64,000 bases of DNA from Ailurus styani (lineage: Eukaryota > Chordata > Mammalia > Carnivora > Ailuridae): assembly GCA_002007465.1 (NCBI GenBank), contig LNAC01000031.1, positions 3,055,705 through 3,119,704 of the forward strand, given 5' to 3'. Position 1 is the first letter of the stretch. Every line of letters starts with the position of its first letter. The notes under the pieces are model-generated. The model was not told the DNA's origin. It made no database searches and worked only from the letters and a program-made list of their open reading frames with translations. The position numbers and the translations under genes were made by a program. Positions 23,633 through 35,175 of this stretch are shown here, one piece after another.

Positions 23633-25740
23633 GAGACACCATAGTTTAATCTTAGCCTCTTTTTAAAAATTCGTTGTGTCTTTTAAGTATTTTTTAAACT
23701 ATAGGTTCCTCCTTCACCCCTTTCTGCCCTTAATAATTTATCTATTAAAAAAAAGGGGGGGGCATTTGACCTGTAGAATATCCCAGCAGGTTCCATTTCT
23801 TCAGTTCCCTCAGTGATCCCGTGAGGTCCCTAACAACCCTGAATAAATCTTTTTCTGTTTAAACTGGCTAGAATGAGTCCAAGTGCCTGTAGATAAGACC
23901 CCTGAACACAATGAGAATAACATTTTTATTACAAAGTTAATTTCACATATAATTTTATACATATGTAAAGTCAAACATAGGATGAAGATACAAGTTATCT
24001 GTGAGAGAATGCTTATTGAAATTTTTATTACCCTAGGCAAAAAACAAACCCATATCATGAGGAATAGTGTTTCAGCTTAGTTTCTTAAAGCCATGTAGAC
24101 ATTAAGATGGCAAATATTTCTAAAGGCATTTATTACTTATTAGAACTTCATATGAAAATCTCTGTCAATGGGATTCAAATAGGTAAAGATGTGTGTTAAT
24201 GTGAATGAAAACTTCCAGGCAGAGAAACATGTCATAAGAGACTTGTGGCAAGATTTAAGTATTTTTTCTCAATAAAACCCAAATTAGCTATATCATTTGA
24301 AAATAAAATAAGATTTAATCTTTAATAAGCATACTCCCCAAAACTAGAGGTAATCATTTATCTTTACATTCAGGTTGAAATTCTTACATAATTTAAACAA
24401 AACCAAAACCAAAAAACTCAAAACATGGACAACACCCTTAACGAAAAGCGAAGTCTGTAAGTATGAAGTGACTTTAAGTGTAACTACTATTAGAAGGAGG
24501 GTAGGAAAGACCACCCAAGCTGCAGAATTATGACTTGAAGGGAGCCAGGAAACAGCAGGTAAGATTATTTACAAACATTGACTGTCATCATTATAACCCA
24601 ATACCTTTACTGACTACCTTATTCTGTAAATACAAAAGAAAAAACCTAAGGAAAAAAAAGCTGTATAATAATTTAATAAACTTACCACATGTTTTATACG
24701 TTTTCCATTTTACCAGGCAAAGGTCCAGCCAGAAGCATAATCACTGTTTTAGTGAAATATATCTTTGGTACCACCCAGAGTGGCTGAAAGCTCTCCAGTA
24801 ACAGTGCCTAATAAAAAGATAAGAAAATAGTGCCAAGATACATAATAAGAATATATAGGTCATAATATCGTGATGACAGAGACATTAGCAGAGATAATGC
24901 TAAAAATCTATACCTTACATACATTATAAATTAATATAAAGTGTGACCTATTCCAAAATAGCTAGCTCAGAACAAATCACTGTCTGTATTCCAAGCATTT
25001 CCTTATTCAGTTGTGTTTTACTTAATACAAAAATTCATTTACACTCCAATATATGCCTATAAAGCACTAAAAGACAGCAGCCTACAGCAGGAATGGCAAG
25101 TGTGTGGCAGGCACGGTGGTATTTGTACCAGTCCTACATTTATATCAGATATTTCTAACTGATCATGGTACACTCGTACCTGAATCCCTGCGCAAAGATT
25201 CAGATTCTTTCTTAACTCAGTATTCCAGGTAGCTACTATTAATTGAACAAGCACAGGTGATCCTTGAGATAAAATCTATTTACCCTCCCTGGCCTGGAGT
25301 AAATAGGCAAGAAAATAAGCTTGTATTGTTCAGCAAAAGATAAGTCAAAAAAATGGTCAGTAATAAACAATAACAATATGTATCATTGATAATTTCTAAT
25401 AATAATGCTTTATAATGGGAAAAGTTATTAACTTAGATTTGAAATGTCATTTCTTCAAGTGGTATGATAGTCAAATGATTTCAATGTTTTTCAAGCCATA
25501 TTGTCTAATCTTCTATACTACAGAGTGTTTGTCCATTCTTATAGAAGTAATATTCCATAAAAAGTAATATACTGTGAGCACCCTTTACAATGCATGTTTC
25601 TGAAGAAAGTACATGTGTAAAATAGATAATCATGTTGCATCGTATTTTGATATGTAAATGTATTCTTCTTTGGAAATATAAATTCAACTTAAAAAATTGT
25701 TGTTTCTACTATTGGCAACTGAGCTGTAGAGATTACTGTG
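23633..25740. other. 2.1 kb without recognised elements
   Basis: AT-rich sequence. Frames of 60-88 codons on both strands have no recognisable features. A short G run (ggggggg) lies near 23755-23762. Confidence 0.45.
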
Positions 25741-25744
25741 TATT

Positions 25745-25905
25745 GATTCAAATATGTGCTCTGGAATCCTAATGCTTGGAGTGAAATCCTGGCCCCACCA
25801 TTCACTAGCTGTGTGGTCTTGGAGCAAGTAATTTCTCCAAGTCTGAGTTTCCCCATCTATAAAATGTGGTAAAAATAATACCTATGCCATTGTAAGCTGT
25901 ATAGA
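25745..25905 (+). repeat. MIR SINE
   Basis: Sense MIR in the canonical order: 'tcactagctgtgtggtcttg', then 'gagcaagtaatttctcc', 'gagtttccccatctataaaa' and 'tgtggtaaaaataataccta'. One of the best-preserved MIRs in the window. Confidence 0.85.
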
Positions 25906-26228
25906 CAAAGGAGCCATGATATTGCAACACGAACTATAGCATCTCCCTCTAGAAAACACTCAACAATTTTAGGTGTCATTTTTATTGTTGTTCTTGTTAT
26001 TATAAAAATTATTATTATTATTACACAAAGACCAATAGGATTCATTTATTATTTTCAACCCTTGGTTCAAGAGTCTGGTAGCATGGAGTAGGAGAGTAGG
26101 TGGAAATTGAGAGATGGGAGCAAGAAATAGAACATGTATCACAGAATTATACTGCTGTAATACACAACAGAATAATTTTGGAATATTGATACAAAAATGA
26201 CTATGTCAATTCAACCTGGACCGTAAGA
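25906..26228. other. No recognisable feature
   Basis: Includes a short ATT-rich run near 26007-26020 ('attattattattattac'). Confidence 0.45.
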
Positions 26229-26229
26229 A

Positions 26230-26405
26230 TTTGAGAATATAGGTGAAAGGATTAAGAAAGTCCTCACTGAGAAGATAAAATTTGAGAAAGACCTGGAAAG
26301 ATGCACGTGATTTCAGCAGACAGAAGATCCACACGAATAGAGCCAGAAAGAAAACAGAGGGCATGTTTGGGAGTAATGAGCCAAGATAATAGTAGCAAGT
26401 AGGGA
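26230..26405 (-). repeat. Possible L2 internal fragment, antisense
   Basis: 'ttgagaaagacctggaaaga' and 'gggagtaatgagccaagat' patches resemble antisense L2. Weak. Confidence 0.35.
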
Positions 26406-26477
26406 AAAATGTAAAAATATAATTTAAAAGGCACACTGAACCATATTTGAAGGGCCAAGAATGTTGTGCTGGATTGA

Positions 26478-26550
26478 ATTTTTTTATTGAAATATAATTA
26501 ACATACAATGTTTCTTTAGCTTTAGGCATACAACATATTCTGGACTTTTA
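26478..26550 (-). repeat. Short L1 3' end, antisense
   Basis: 'tttttattgaaatataatta', then 'acatacaatgtttctttagc' and 'gcatacaacatattc' is the reversed L1 terminus. Severely 5'-truncated. Confidence 0.7.
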
Positions 26551-27240
26551 ATCTCCATGGAAATTAAGTTAGAGACTCAGCATGTAATCTGGACCTAGAA
26601 ATCTGTTATAATACTAAGCCATAATCAAGCACCTTTGTGAGGCAATGATGACTCCACCCCTAAAACTTAAGAGGCCAGTCACTTGTACTTTATTATTTTT
26701 TATTCCAAATTATAAAAAATATTACTTTAATTGACATTTTAGAATTACAGAGAAAGTCTTGTAAAATCTAATTTATTTCAGAATTTTCACAATGATACTC
26801 AAATCTGTTTTATCCCTCTCTAACAATAACCAATAAATACAGGCTATGTAAAAAAGTTTTGCAAAACTGATACTTTAAACATATTAAGAATACCTGGAAA
26901 ATAACCCATATTAATAGAAATATCTTAAATATCAAAAGGTAATCTCTAAATACTTACTTTTTATAAAAGTAATTATTGAGTTCTAAATTCTATATTCAGC
27001 TAAAAAGCAATGGGTTTGGTTTTATTATGACTACAAAATGGGTGAATAACTTCTCTTCAAACAAGGTTATCTATTTAAGGAAATAAGATACACATGTTTA
27101 AAAAAAATGAAATACTGTGTTAAATGGTAAAATAAAGATAAAAGTAGAGGAAGCTAACTTTTTTTGAGAGCTACATAATATACATCTTGTATCTCATTTA
27201 ATCCACCCGCCCTCCCTGGTTTTGCAAGAAGTCACCAATA
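26551..27240. other. No recognisable feature
   Basis: Nothing assigned. Confidence 0.45.
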
Positions 27241-27249
27241 AGCTTTGCT

Positions 27250-27480
27250 CTTGCTATCACAGAAGGCTAAGGCTGGGCTATGGAGCTAGAAGTTCAGATG
27301 CTAGTGCTGCCCCTTGGTAGTTTTGTGATTTTGGGCAGATGATTAAACCTGTAAGTCTCTATATCTTAATCTGTTAAACTGGGAAAGTAGTAGCATTTAA
27401 TAAGCAGAGATGTTGTGAAGAGCAACTAAGGAAGTTTGTGTGAAATAATAATGCCCTATGAGAACATATATACAAAGTGT
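27250..27480 (+). repeat. MIR SINE
   Basis: Sense MIR: 'tggagctagaagttcagatg', 'gattttgggcagatgattaa', a 'ctatatcttaatctgttaaa' core and 'gagatgttgtgaagagcaac'. Confidence 0.75.
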
Positions 27481-27642
27481 TCTCTAAGGAATCCTAGTCC
27501 TAGAAAATTATGACCAGAAAAGTTTCTATAGTCTTACAGACTCATGCTTGAAAAATCCTATGTAGAATTTCTACATAAACTGCTCTATCGTTTGATAGAT
27601 AGATAATCCCCCAAAACTTACAAATAGAAAAAGATAGAAGTA

Positions 27643-27868
27643 GGGCGCCTGGGTGGCTCAGTGAGTTAAACCCTCTGCCTTTAGCTCAGGTCATGATCTC
27701 AGGGTCCTGGGATCCAGGCCCGCATTGGGCTCTCTGCTCAGCAGGGAGCCTGCTTCCTCCTCTCTCTCTGCCTGCCTCTCTGCCTACTTGTGATCTCTCT
27801 CTCTCTGTCAAATAAATAAGTAAAATCTTTTTAAATAAATTAATTAATTAAATTAAATAAATAAAAAG
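27643..27868 (+). mobile_element. Can-SINE
   Basis: Head 'gggcgcctgggtggctcagt', body 'gggatccaggcccgcattgg', CT stretch, and a tail extended by (TTAA)n/(AAAT)n to about 27868. No convincing TSD could be read because both flanks are A-rich. Confidence 0.95.
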
Positions 27869-28065
27869 GAACAATTAAATATTAAGGCCCCTACCATTAC
27901 CTCTTTCTCTCTAATAACTGTAACCACCACCACCGACCACCCTGAGAAATCAGCCTTTTCTGTATCTATTGAACCAGAGGTAAGAAAGTCAGAGACACCA
28001 GGCACCATGGTGGATAGCAGGGCAGGGGAACAGGGTGGCAGAGTGGGTAGAAGAATGAAATATAG

Positions 28066-28267
28066 CTGGGCGCCTGGGTGGCTCAGTGGATTAAAGCCTC
28101 TGTCTTTGGCTCAGGTCATGATCTCAGGGTCCTGGGATCGAGGCCGACATCGGGCTCTCTGTTCAGCAGGGAGCCTGCTTCCTCCTATCTCTCTGCCTGC
28201 CTCTCTGCCTGCTTGTGATCTGATCTCTCTCTCTGTGTCCAATAAATAAATAAAATCTTAAAAAAAA
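28066..28267 (+). mobile_element. Can-SINE
   Basis: Complete SINE with a perfect 14-bp TSD, 'agaatgaaatatag' at 28052-28065 and 28268-28281. Same orientation as the SINE 200 bp upstream. Confidence 0.97.
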
Positions 28268-28281
28268 AGAATGAAATATAG

Positions 28282-28665
28282 GGAATATGGGGTTGCAATA
28301 CAGCACAACTGCCTGAAAAAGAAAAACTGAAATAGTGTATTCAAATTTAAATAAATACCTCAGAATCATAAATTGAGGATAGTATGAGTGCATAATTTTA
28401 AAATATGGAGGAAAATATTTAAAAATAGCTAAGAGTTGAAAGTGGTACCAACAGGGAAGACTGTTTTGATGATTAAAAGAGATACATCAGGAGACTGTAT
28501 CTTCTGTTGTAATCCTTTTAACACTATTAGACTTTATTAAGTATTCTTCCATGAATTATTTTTAATTTAGAAAGTATTTGAAGATAAGGGGCAGATCACA
28601 GGAGTCCCTAACCATGTCCTCAATCTGTAGCCTTCAGACATTAAAAATTTGGTAACGTGCACTTT
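28282..28665. other. No recognisable feature
   Basis: Nothing assigned. Confidence 0.45.
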
Positions 28666-28667
28666 CA

Positions 28668-29085
28668 TTTTCTTTATTTTTTTAATTGAAGTTTCATTGA
28701 CATATAACATTCTATTACTTTCAGGTATACAACATAATGATTTGATATCTGTATATATTGTCACACAATAAGTCTAGTTAACGTACATCACCATACATAG
28801 TTACAAAAAAAAATGGGAGGTATGTGATAAGGACTTCTAAGATCTATTCTCTTAGCAACTTTCAAATATACAATACAGTATTATTAACTCTAGTCACCAC
28901 ATTATGGATTATATCATGACTTATTTATTTTTTACCTGGAATTTCATACTTTTTGACCTCCTTTATGTATTTCACTCACCACCCCACCCCCACCTCCAGC
29001 TTCTGGCAGCCACCAATCTCTTTATCTATGAGCTTGGTTTTTGTACTTTTTGGTTTGTTTCAATTCCACATAGAGCACTTTTATT
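28668..29085 (-). repeat. L1 3' UTR, antisense
   Basis: Reversed L1 3' end: 'ttaattgaagtttcattgac', 'caggtatacaacataatgat', 'tattaactctagtcaccaca', then 'gcttctggcagccaccaatc' and 'tctttatctatgagcttgg'. An older L1 subfamily than those at 22.7 kb. Confidence 0.85.
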
Positions 29086-29139
29086 TTCTTAAGTGCCCTA
29101 TGAGCACTTTAAAGGACTTCAAATTTAAAATCAGAAAAA

Positions 29140-29700
29140 TTCAAACTATTTTAAATATCACAGATCTCCTTTATGATGGCTGGCATTTGAACACCCATTG
29201 CTCCACATTTTACGTACCCACTGTCCTAGTGATGGGCATCCAGGTTTATCTATCCCTGCCCAGACAACAGACATCCAGGGTGCTTCCAGCTCACCTCCAT
29301 GAACATTTCTACAAAGAAAATCCCCATGTATGTCCCCTTAATTCCCCTTAGATATATACTCAGAAGTAGAATGGTGGGTTTACACTTATACATCTTCTAA
29401 ATTAAGTCATGCTATATTGTTCTCCACTAACACCAGGAATGCAGTAGAATTCTTATACCTTCATGTCTCAGTTGCTAGTATCCATCTTTTTAATGTCTGC
29501 TAGTCTAGTGATTTAAAGTCATAGCTCAATGTTGCTTTAATTAGCATTTCTTATATTACTCATTATTTTGACCATCTTGTCACAGGCTTCTTAATTTTCT
29601 AAGTTAGCTCTTCTTCAAGTTTTCTGTTAATCTGTTTTTACCTTTATCCTGGGGTGTATTTTTCTAGTTGATGCGCCAGAGTCACTTGCATATTTTATAT
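29140..29700 (-). repeat. Old L1 ORF2-end/3' UTR fragment, antisense
   Basis: 'gatgggcatccaggtttatc', 'ctccatgaacatttctacaa', 'tatatactcagaagtagaat' and 'tagcatttcttatattactc' follow the antisense order of L1 between ORF2 and the 3' UTR. Probably the same element as 28668-29085 or a neighbour, given matching orientation. Confidence 0.7.
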
Positions 29701-29849
29701 TAAACCATAGTTATTATTGGATTTTGCAAGTAGCTTTCTACTTCCAATCAGTGACTGTTATCCAAGGAGTCCCTAATTGAACAGAATATTTAATGTCGTA
29801 ATGTTATCATTCCTGGTTTTTAAGTTTAAGAAATCCTTCTGAGTTCTTG

Positions 29850-30020
29850 ACACAGACTATGGAATTGTATGCAGCAGTTAGAAGCTACATTAGATGAACA
29901 AGTAACAACATGAACAATCTCAAAAAGGAGGATGCAATTTTAAAAGAAATAAAATGAAAAATATAAGAAAATACTATTTATATTAATTAAGAATATATTC
30001 ATATAAAACAACATGTTTTT
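29850..30020 (+). repeat. Old L1 3' fragment
   Basis: 'tgcagcagttagaagctaca', then 'ttagatgaacaagtaacaac' and 'atgaacaatctcaaaaagg' matches the sense L1M 3' UTR. Opposite orientation to the L1 just to its left. Confidence 0.5.
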
Positions 30021-30264
30021 GGAGGAAGATATTCAAATTAAAATACATAGATTGAAAATATTTCATTTTCAAAGAGGGGAAAATGAAAGTGAGGTATGAG
30101 AGAAAAAAAAGAAAGAAGGAAAGAGAGGAGGCTTTATAGGGAGCAATGAGAAAAATAAGCCATGGACTGAAAAATACCATTAGTTCAATTAACTGCACCT
30201 AAATTTCAAAACAAAGTTGATCCATATAAATGAAATCCAGAAGTCTGATCAAAAGCTACATCAG

Positions 30265-30456
30265 GGGGTGCCTGGGGGTTCTGCTGGTTAGCCTAGGTGT
30301 CTGCCTTCAGCTCAGGCTATGTTCCCAGGGTACTGGGATGAAGCCCATCGGGCTCCCTACTCAGTAGGGAGTCTGCTTCTCCTTCTGACCCTCCCCTCTC
30401 TCATGCACTCTCTCTCCCTCTCAAGTAAATAAATAAAATATAAAAATTAATTAATT
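30265..30456 (+). mobile_element. Can-SINE, diverged
   Basis: Diverged head ('gtgcctgggggttctgctgg') and body, CT segment, tail with ATTA units. Perfect 14-bp TSD 'aaaagctacatcag' at 30251-30264 and 30457-30470. Confidence 0.95.
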
Positions 30457-30470
30457 AAAAGCTACATCAG

Positions 30471-31270
30471 TACAGAGGACCAACTCTACCTTAAGATACT
30501 TACAGATAAAAATGAGGATCTACAATTATTAGAATCAGAATTGAACATTTATTTTCAAACAGATTAATTTTTTATCACTATGTGAACACAGATTTCCTTT
30601 AGGTGAGCTTTTCAGAGTTTTTTTCCTTTGCTTAGGGTTTTGAAGAACTACATAATAATTGAATTAGTAGTTCTTAATCCTCTAAGTTTGAAGGACTGGG
30701 GAAATTCCAAAATTAAATATTTACAGGTCTGACCAAGTGATACAGACATTTTATTTGGTCAAATAAGTATATCTTATAAATCTATGCCAACCACCACCTA
30801 TAATTACCATAATTTCTAAATAACAGGACTATAGAATTCATAACAGCAAGAGTATAATCTCAAAATAGAGCCTACTTCTTAAATAATACACATTCAGTTT
30901 TATGCAAAATATACATTACCCTTATTTTTCTCACTGTATTATGAACTAGTGAAAATGTATTATGATAGAATGACATTTAGGAAATACTGAGCAAGAAAAT
31001 ATCCATAAAAGCAGACACTCGAGGAATGCAATTCTACATTATAGTCAAGAATGAAGGAAGATGTACCCTGTTTCTGTATTAAGGATTATGCAAAATCCAA
31101 AGTGTATGCCAAAAATAAATGCTATATCTATCACTAATACTTAAGTAAAATAATCATTAATTTGAATATGTTAGAAAGCAATATAATTTTCAATTAATAT
31201 CTTAATATTTGATCTTCAAAAAATTCTTCTGAAATGAAACTTGTCACTATTCTGCTATTCTGAATTATTC
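30471..31270. other. No recognisable feature
   Basis: AT-rich, nothing assigned. Confidence 0.45.
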
Positions 31271-31288
31271 TTTAAAAATACCAACAAA

Positions 31289-31404
31289 GAGTGGGAGGGC
31301 AGGGATACAGTCGATGGGTTATGGACATTGGGGAGGGTTTGTGCTATGGCGATTACTGTGAAAGGTGTAAGCCTGATGATTCACAGACCTGTACCCCTGG
31401 GGCA

Positions 31405-31438
<34 letters not shown>

Positions 31439-31449
31439 GTAAAATAAAT
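31289..31449 (+). repeat. 5'-truncated L1 3' end with TSD
   Basis: Carnivore L1 terminus ('gtaagcctgatgattcacag', then 'acctgtacccctggggc') followed by (AAT)n at 31405-31436 and an A-rich tail. The 15-bp TSD has one mismatch: 'aaaaataccaacaaa' at 31274-31288 and 'aaaaataccagcaaa' at 31450-31464. About 160 bp long. It sits directly upstream of the CYB5A pseudogene. Confidence 0.88.
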
Positions 31450-32064
31450 AAAAATACCAGCAAAACATCTAGAAAATGGGGCTCTGGGTGTGGGGATGTG
31501 CCAGGAATGTCTGGGGCCCAACTAGCTGAGATGCACGCTTTGCTGTGCCCAGTTTAGCTGGTGTCTGCACTGCCTGAGGCTTGCCATGTTCTGAAATGGC
31601 TGGGCAGTTGGACCAAGTACTACACCCTGAAAAAGATCCAGAAGCACAACCACAGCAAAAGCACTTCGCTGATCCTGTACGTGCATGATCTGACCAAGCT
31701 TTCGGAAGAAGTCTTAAGGGAACAAGCTGGAGAGGATGCTACTGAAAATTTTGAGGCTGTCAGGCCCATTACAGATGCTTGAGCAATGTCCAAATATATG
31801 TCACTCATCCAGATCACAGATCAAAGATAACCAAGCCTTTGGAAACTCTCATTACTACTTGTTTCTAATTCCAGGTGGTAGACCAACTGGGTGATCCCAG
31901 CCATCTCAGCACTGGTGGTAGACTTGATGTATCACCTCTACACAGTCCAAGACTAAACACATTCTCAGAAGCCAATGAAAGAAAAGACTGCTTTGGAGCA
32001 GGGAGAAAGAAGCCAATGTTAACTGTTTCAACTGACAGAAACTGTCCCTTGAAAAATAATTTTA

Positions 32065-32882
32065 TTTATTTTTTAATTGCAAATGTTTTACTATTTAATT
32101 CTTTAAAATTACTTTTGTTTTTCAATAAAAAGCATTGTTGGGAAAATGCAATTGAACCACTTACAAAAAGTCCATCAGATGGTACTTAGATGGTAATAAG
32201 AATTTACAGTCTTTAACCCATAGTTGTTGACTCATTGTCATTGCCAGAGGCAAGGTTTACCAGTTGTCAGGCCTTTATAAAATGTGTTGATTGATTCCTG
32301 TTTAGTTTCCATGATTATGTATAGTTAAAAAAAATAACCCAGGTATATAATCTTAGTTTTTTAGGACACAAACAGGTGTGCAACTATACACATGTAACAG
32401 GTCAAACTTTGGTGTTTATATTTATGTACCTTTGCTAGATGAATGCCACACAAAGTAAATTAAGTTTGTAAAATCATAGAGAGTAGAAACCAACTTAAAG
32501 GTAATGACATAATCAATTATTTCTTATATATAATGGAGAGAATAAGAAGATTGATTTTACTAACTTTTTGGACCTTAATTTTTATTTAAATTCTAGTTAG
32601 TTAATATGTGGTGTAATACTGGTTTCAGGAGTAGAATTTATAGTGATCCATTACTTTCATATAGCACACAGTGCTCAACACAAATGCCCTCCTTAATATC
32701 CATCACCCATTTAGCCCACCCCCCGCCCCATCAGCAACCCTCAGTTTGTTCTCTATAGTTAAAAGTCTCTTATGGCTTGCTTTTCTCCCTATTTTTTTCC
32801 CTTCCCCTGTGTTCATCTGTTTTGTTTCTTAAATTCCACATATGAGTGAAATCATACAGTATTTGTCTTTCTCTGACTTAAG
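32065..32882 (-). mobile_element. L1 insertion in CYB5A 3' UTR, possible 3' transduction
   Basis: An ~818-bp insert splits the pseudogene 3' UTR. The repeated sequence 'aaaataatttta' sits at 32053-32064 and 32883-32894 as a likely TSD. The right part (about 32577-32880) is the antisense L1 3' UTR ('gcacacagtgctcaacacaa', 'taaattccacatatgagtga'). The left ~510 bp is not L1. It ends at the left in T-rich 'ttatttattttttaattgc', which fits a reversed second poly(A), as in a 3'-transduced flank. Confidence 0.72.
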
Positions 32883-32955
32883 AAAATAATTTTAATACAT
32901 CTATTTCCCTTTTCTCCCATATTAAAACCAAACCAAAAAAAAAAAAAAAGAACTT

Positions 32956-33138
32956 GTGGGGCACCTAGGTGGCTCCCATCAGTTAAGCCGCTGCCTACGG
33001 GTCAGGTCAGAATCAGGCCCCACGTCAGGCTCCCTGCTCAGCAGAGAGCCTGCTTCTCCCTCTCCCTCTGCCTGCAGCTCTGCCTACCTGTGCTCTCTCT
33101 TTATCTCTCTGTCAAATAAATAAAATCTTTAAAAAATG
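32956..33138 (+). mobile_element. Can-SINE in CYB5A 3' UTR
   Basis: Head 'gggcacctaggtggctccca' with a small insertion in the head, CT segment and 'aaataaataaaatctttaaa' tail. TSD 'aaaagaact' at 32946-32954 and 33139-33147. The parent-like 3' UTR text resumes right after it. Confidence 0.95.
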
Positions 33139-33426
33139 AAAAGAACTCTTCTGTTCTTTCTACTCCTGAATTCCTAGAATGTGCCTTTTTGTTCAACTTT
33201 TTATGTTCTATCACTACATAATTTACTTATTGTAGGGATGATCTTTTGAAAATATATCTGCCTTTTAAAATGTATTTTTAAAAATCTCTAGGAAATGGAA
33301 TGATCATAAGGTTATTCATCTTTTAAAATCTGAGTAATGATAGCTTGACAATATTAAAATCCACAAACTAACTTATTCTTAGACCAAACTGACCATTTAC
33401 TTTGTGCTTTAATCTATTAAAGATGG

Positions 33427-33630
33427 GCGCCTGGGTGGCTCAGTGGGTTAAAGCCTCTGCTTTCGGCTCAGGTCATGATCCCAGGGTCCTGGGATCGAGG
33501 CCCGCATCGGGCTCTCTGCTCAGCGGGGAGCCTGCTTCCTCCTCTCTCCTCTCTCTCTGCCTGCCTCTCTGCCGACTTGTAATCTCTCTCTCTGTGTCAA
33601 ATAAATAAATAAAATCTTTAAAAAAAAAAA
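33427..33630 (+). mobile_element. Young Can-SINE
   Basis: Consensus-like head and body ('ggatcgaggcccgcatcggg'), CT stretch, and an uninterrupted A tail. Perfect 16-bp TSD 'aatctattaaagatgg' at 33411-33426 and 33631-33646. Low divergence implies recent insertion. Confidence 0.97.
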
Positions 33631-33646
33631 AATCTATTAAAGATGG

Positions 33647-34495
33647 TAAATCCCACTGAGAAATTAATCTACTTAACTCCCATTTTGTCCTTAATAGAGA
33701 CGAGCTAAATATTCTCATTCTCCCATTCAAATCAAATAGGAAAAATGTCATTTAAATGGTACTCATAGGTTTTCTGTTTAAAAAAGTTAAAAATTTTTTA
33801 ATGTAAGGTACAAAAAAATTAAAACCTTTTAAAATATAAGTATATTACTGAAATCTTATTTCTAGCCAGCATAATTATTAAATAATCAAGGACAAACTTT
33901 ATGACAATTTTTTAAGGTAGATGGCATATAAATAAACAGATGATGACAGAGAGAGAGAAATAGATACAACATCTAAGGTATATGCATGAATAACTGAATT
34001 TTGTGCTAATACAAATATTAAATTTTGGCAATTTAAAAAAATAGGTTAATGCTTAAATTTACATTCAAAACTTATTTGAAAAAAACTATTTTTATTAACG
34101 ATTTGAGATACTGACGAACTTTCCATTTCAATTTTAGATGTTCAAAAATTCCATGTAAAAGTAAGACTGTCAGAAAAATTATGCAATTCAGTGAGATTGT
34201 CAACACAGAATGGAATTTTTCTTCTACTTTGTATTTTAGAAGTCTTCTTAGGAAGTTGAATTTTATAGGTGACCTACATTTTGCAGTCACCCCAGTATGA
34301 CTTGTCACAATATGAAATAAAAGTGTTATTTTCGTATTTGAGTACTTTATATTCAACATTTATAAGATGAAAGAAAGACTGCCTAGTATATCTGGCTCAA
34401 AAAGAGTGTCAATGCAAAGGAAGACTTTTATAAAAATCATCGTATTACATCACTTTGAGTTCCATTTTAACAGGAACTAGTCACTGTGGCATAAG
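33647..34495. other. No recognisable feature
   Basis: AT-rich. A 95-codon minus-strand frame (34072-34359) has no recognisable motif. Confidence 0.45.
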
Positions 34496-34499
34496 GAAT

Positions 34500-35175
34500 T
34501 CTAAATATACTCTGATCCATATCACATCATGGCTCACCTACAATTGCTTCCCATTTAGCCTTTATTCATAAATATTTGCCTTCTGTCTACATTCAACATA
34601 CATCCACCGTAACCAGAACAAGATTTGTGAAATGCAAACCAGATATGCTTCCTCAGCTTAGAAATTTTCAGTGATTTCCCATTACCTTTAGTTAAGATAA
34701 ATCTAAAACTATCCACATGGACTGTAAGACCATGTGATCTTGCCCCATCTCTTTTTCAAGCTTCATCCCAAACTGCACACCTTCTCATTTCCACATTCCA
34801 TTCACACTGGCCTTCCTTAACTCCTCACCCATGCTCCTTCTCACTCCAGTGTCTTGCACATCTCCTCCTCCTGCCTGTAGTGTTCTCCTCTCTCCTCCTC
34901 TTCATCTAGGTAACTCCTAGCCATGCTCACCTCAAGCTGCATTACGTCAGTATGATTTTCCCAATCTACGTAAGTCCCCTGTTGTAAACTCTCAGATTTC
35001 TCTGCAATTCGCCATCATGGTACCTACCATCCTCACAATTTCTTTTCTGATTTCCACCTGCTCAACAAAATTATGAATACAAAAGGGCAAGGATTATGTC
35101 TATCATGTTCACTGTTGCTTATCCTAGTACCTCCCATGGAGTAGCCAGATGTTTGGTGAATATCTGAAGAACCAA
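34500..35175 (+). repeat. L2 LINE 3' end
   Basis: Sense L2 with ordered blocks: 'cacatcatggctcacctaca', 'gtgatcttgccccatctctt', then 'ttccttaactcctcacccat', 'caaaagggcaaggattatgt' and 'gcttatcctagtacctccca'. Relatively complete. Confidence 0.8.

Larger units (their letters stand above)
31478..33340 (+). pseudogene. CYB5A: Processed pseudogene of microsomal cytochrome b5
   Basis: Intronless copy of CYB5A mRNA. The parent is a ~134-residue, haem-binding, ER-anchored electron carrier for desaturases and P450s. The former ATG is at 31596. A net 8-bp deletion after about five codons shifts the frame, and the Lys-Tyr-Tyr-Thr-Leu start of the haem domain is read from 31615. The loop with the first axial haem His (HPGG motif) is deleted. 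The second ligand position reads Pro (Arg-Pro-Ile-Thr-Asp-Ala), followed by a TGA at 31780. The C-terminal Trp-Val-Ile-Pro-Ala-Ile anchor start (about 31888) and 3' UTR follow, the latter resuming at 32883-32945 and 33139-33340. GC-rich sequence 31478-31595 is probably decayed 5' UTR. Both later insertions, an L1 (32065-32882) and a SINE (32956-33138), lie in the 3' UTR. No function is expected. The end is approximate and no poly(A) or TSD was identified. Confidence 0.9.

Noticed and set aside
28007..28249. Recurrent peptide 'APGWLSGLKPL' in several frames
   Set aside because: It is the translated Can-SINE head, present in many copies. Not a protein family.
28953..29351. 132-codon plus-strand frame
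   Set aside because: Falls within antisense L1 sequence.
31291..31557. 88-codon frame with an Asn run
   Set aside because: Crosses the (AAT)n tail of an L1 and the decayed pseudogene leader.
33427..33500. tRNA-like SINE heads with A-box similarity as tRNA genes
   Set aside because: These are tRNA-Lys-derived retroposons with degraded B boxes and no cloverleaf 3' half.
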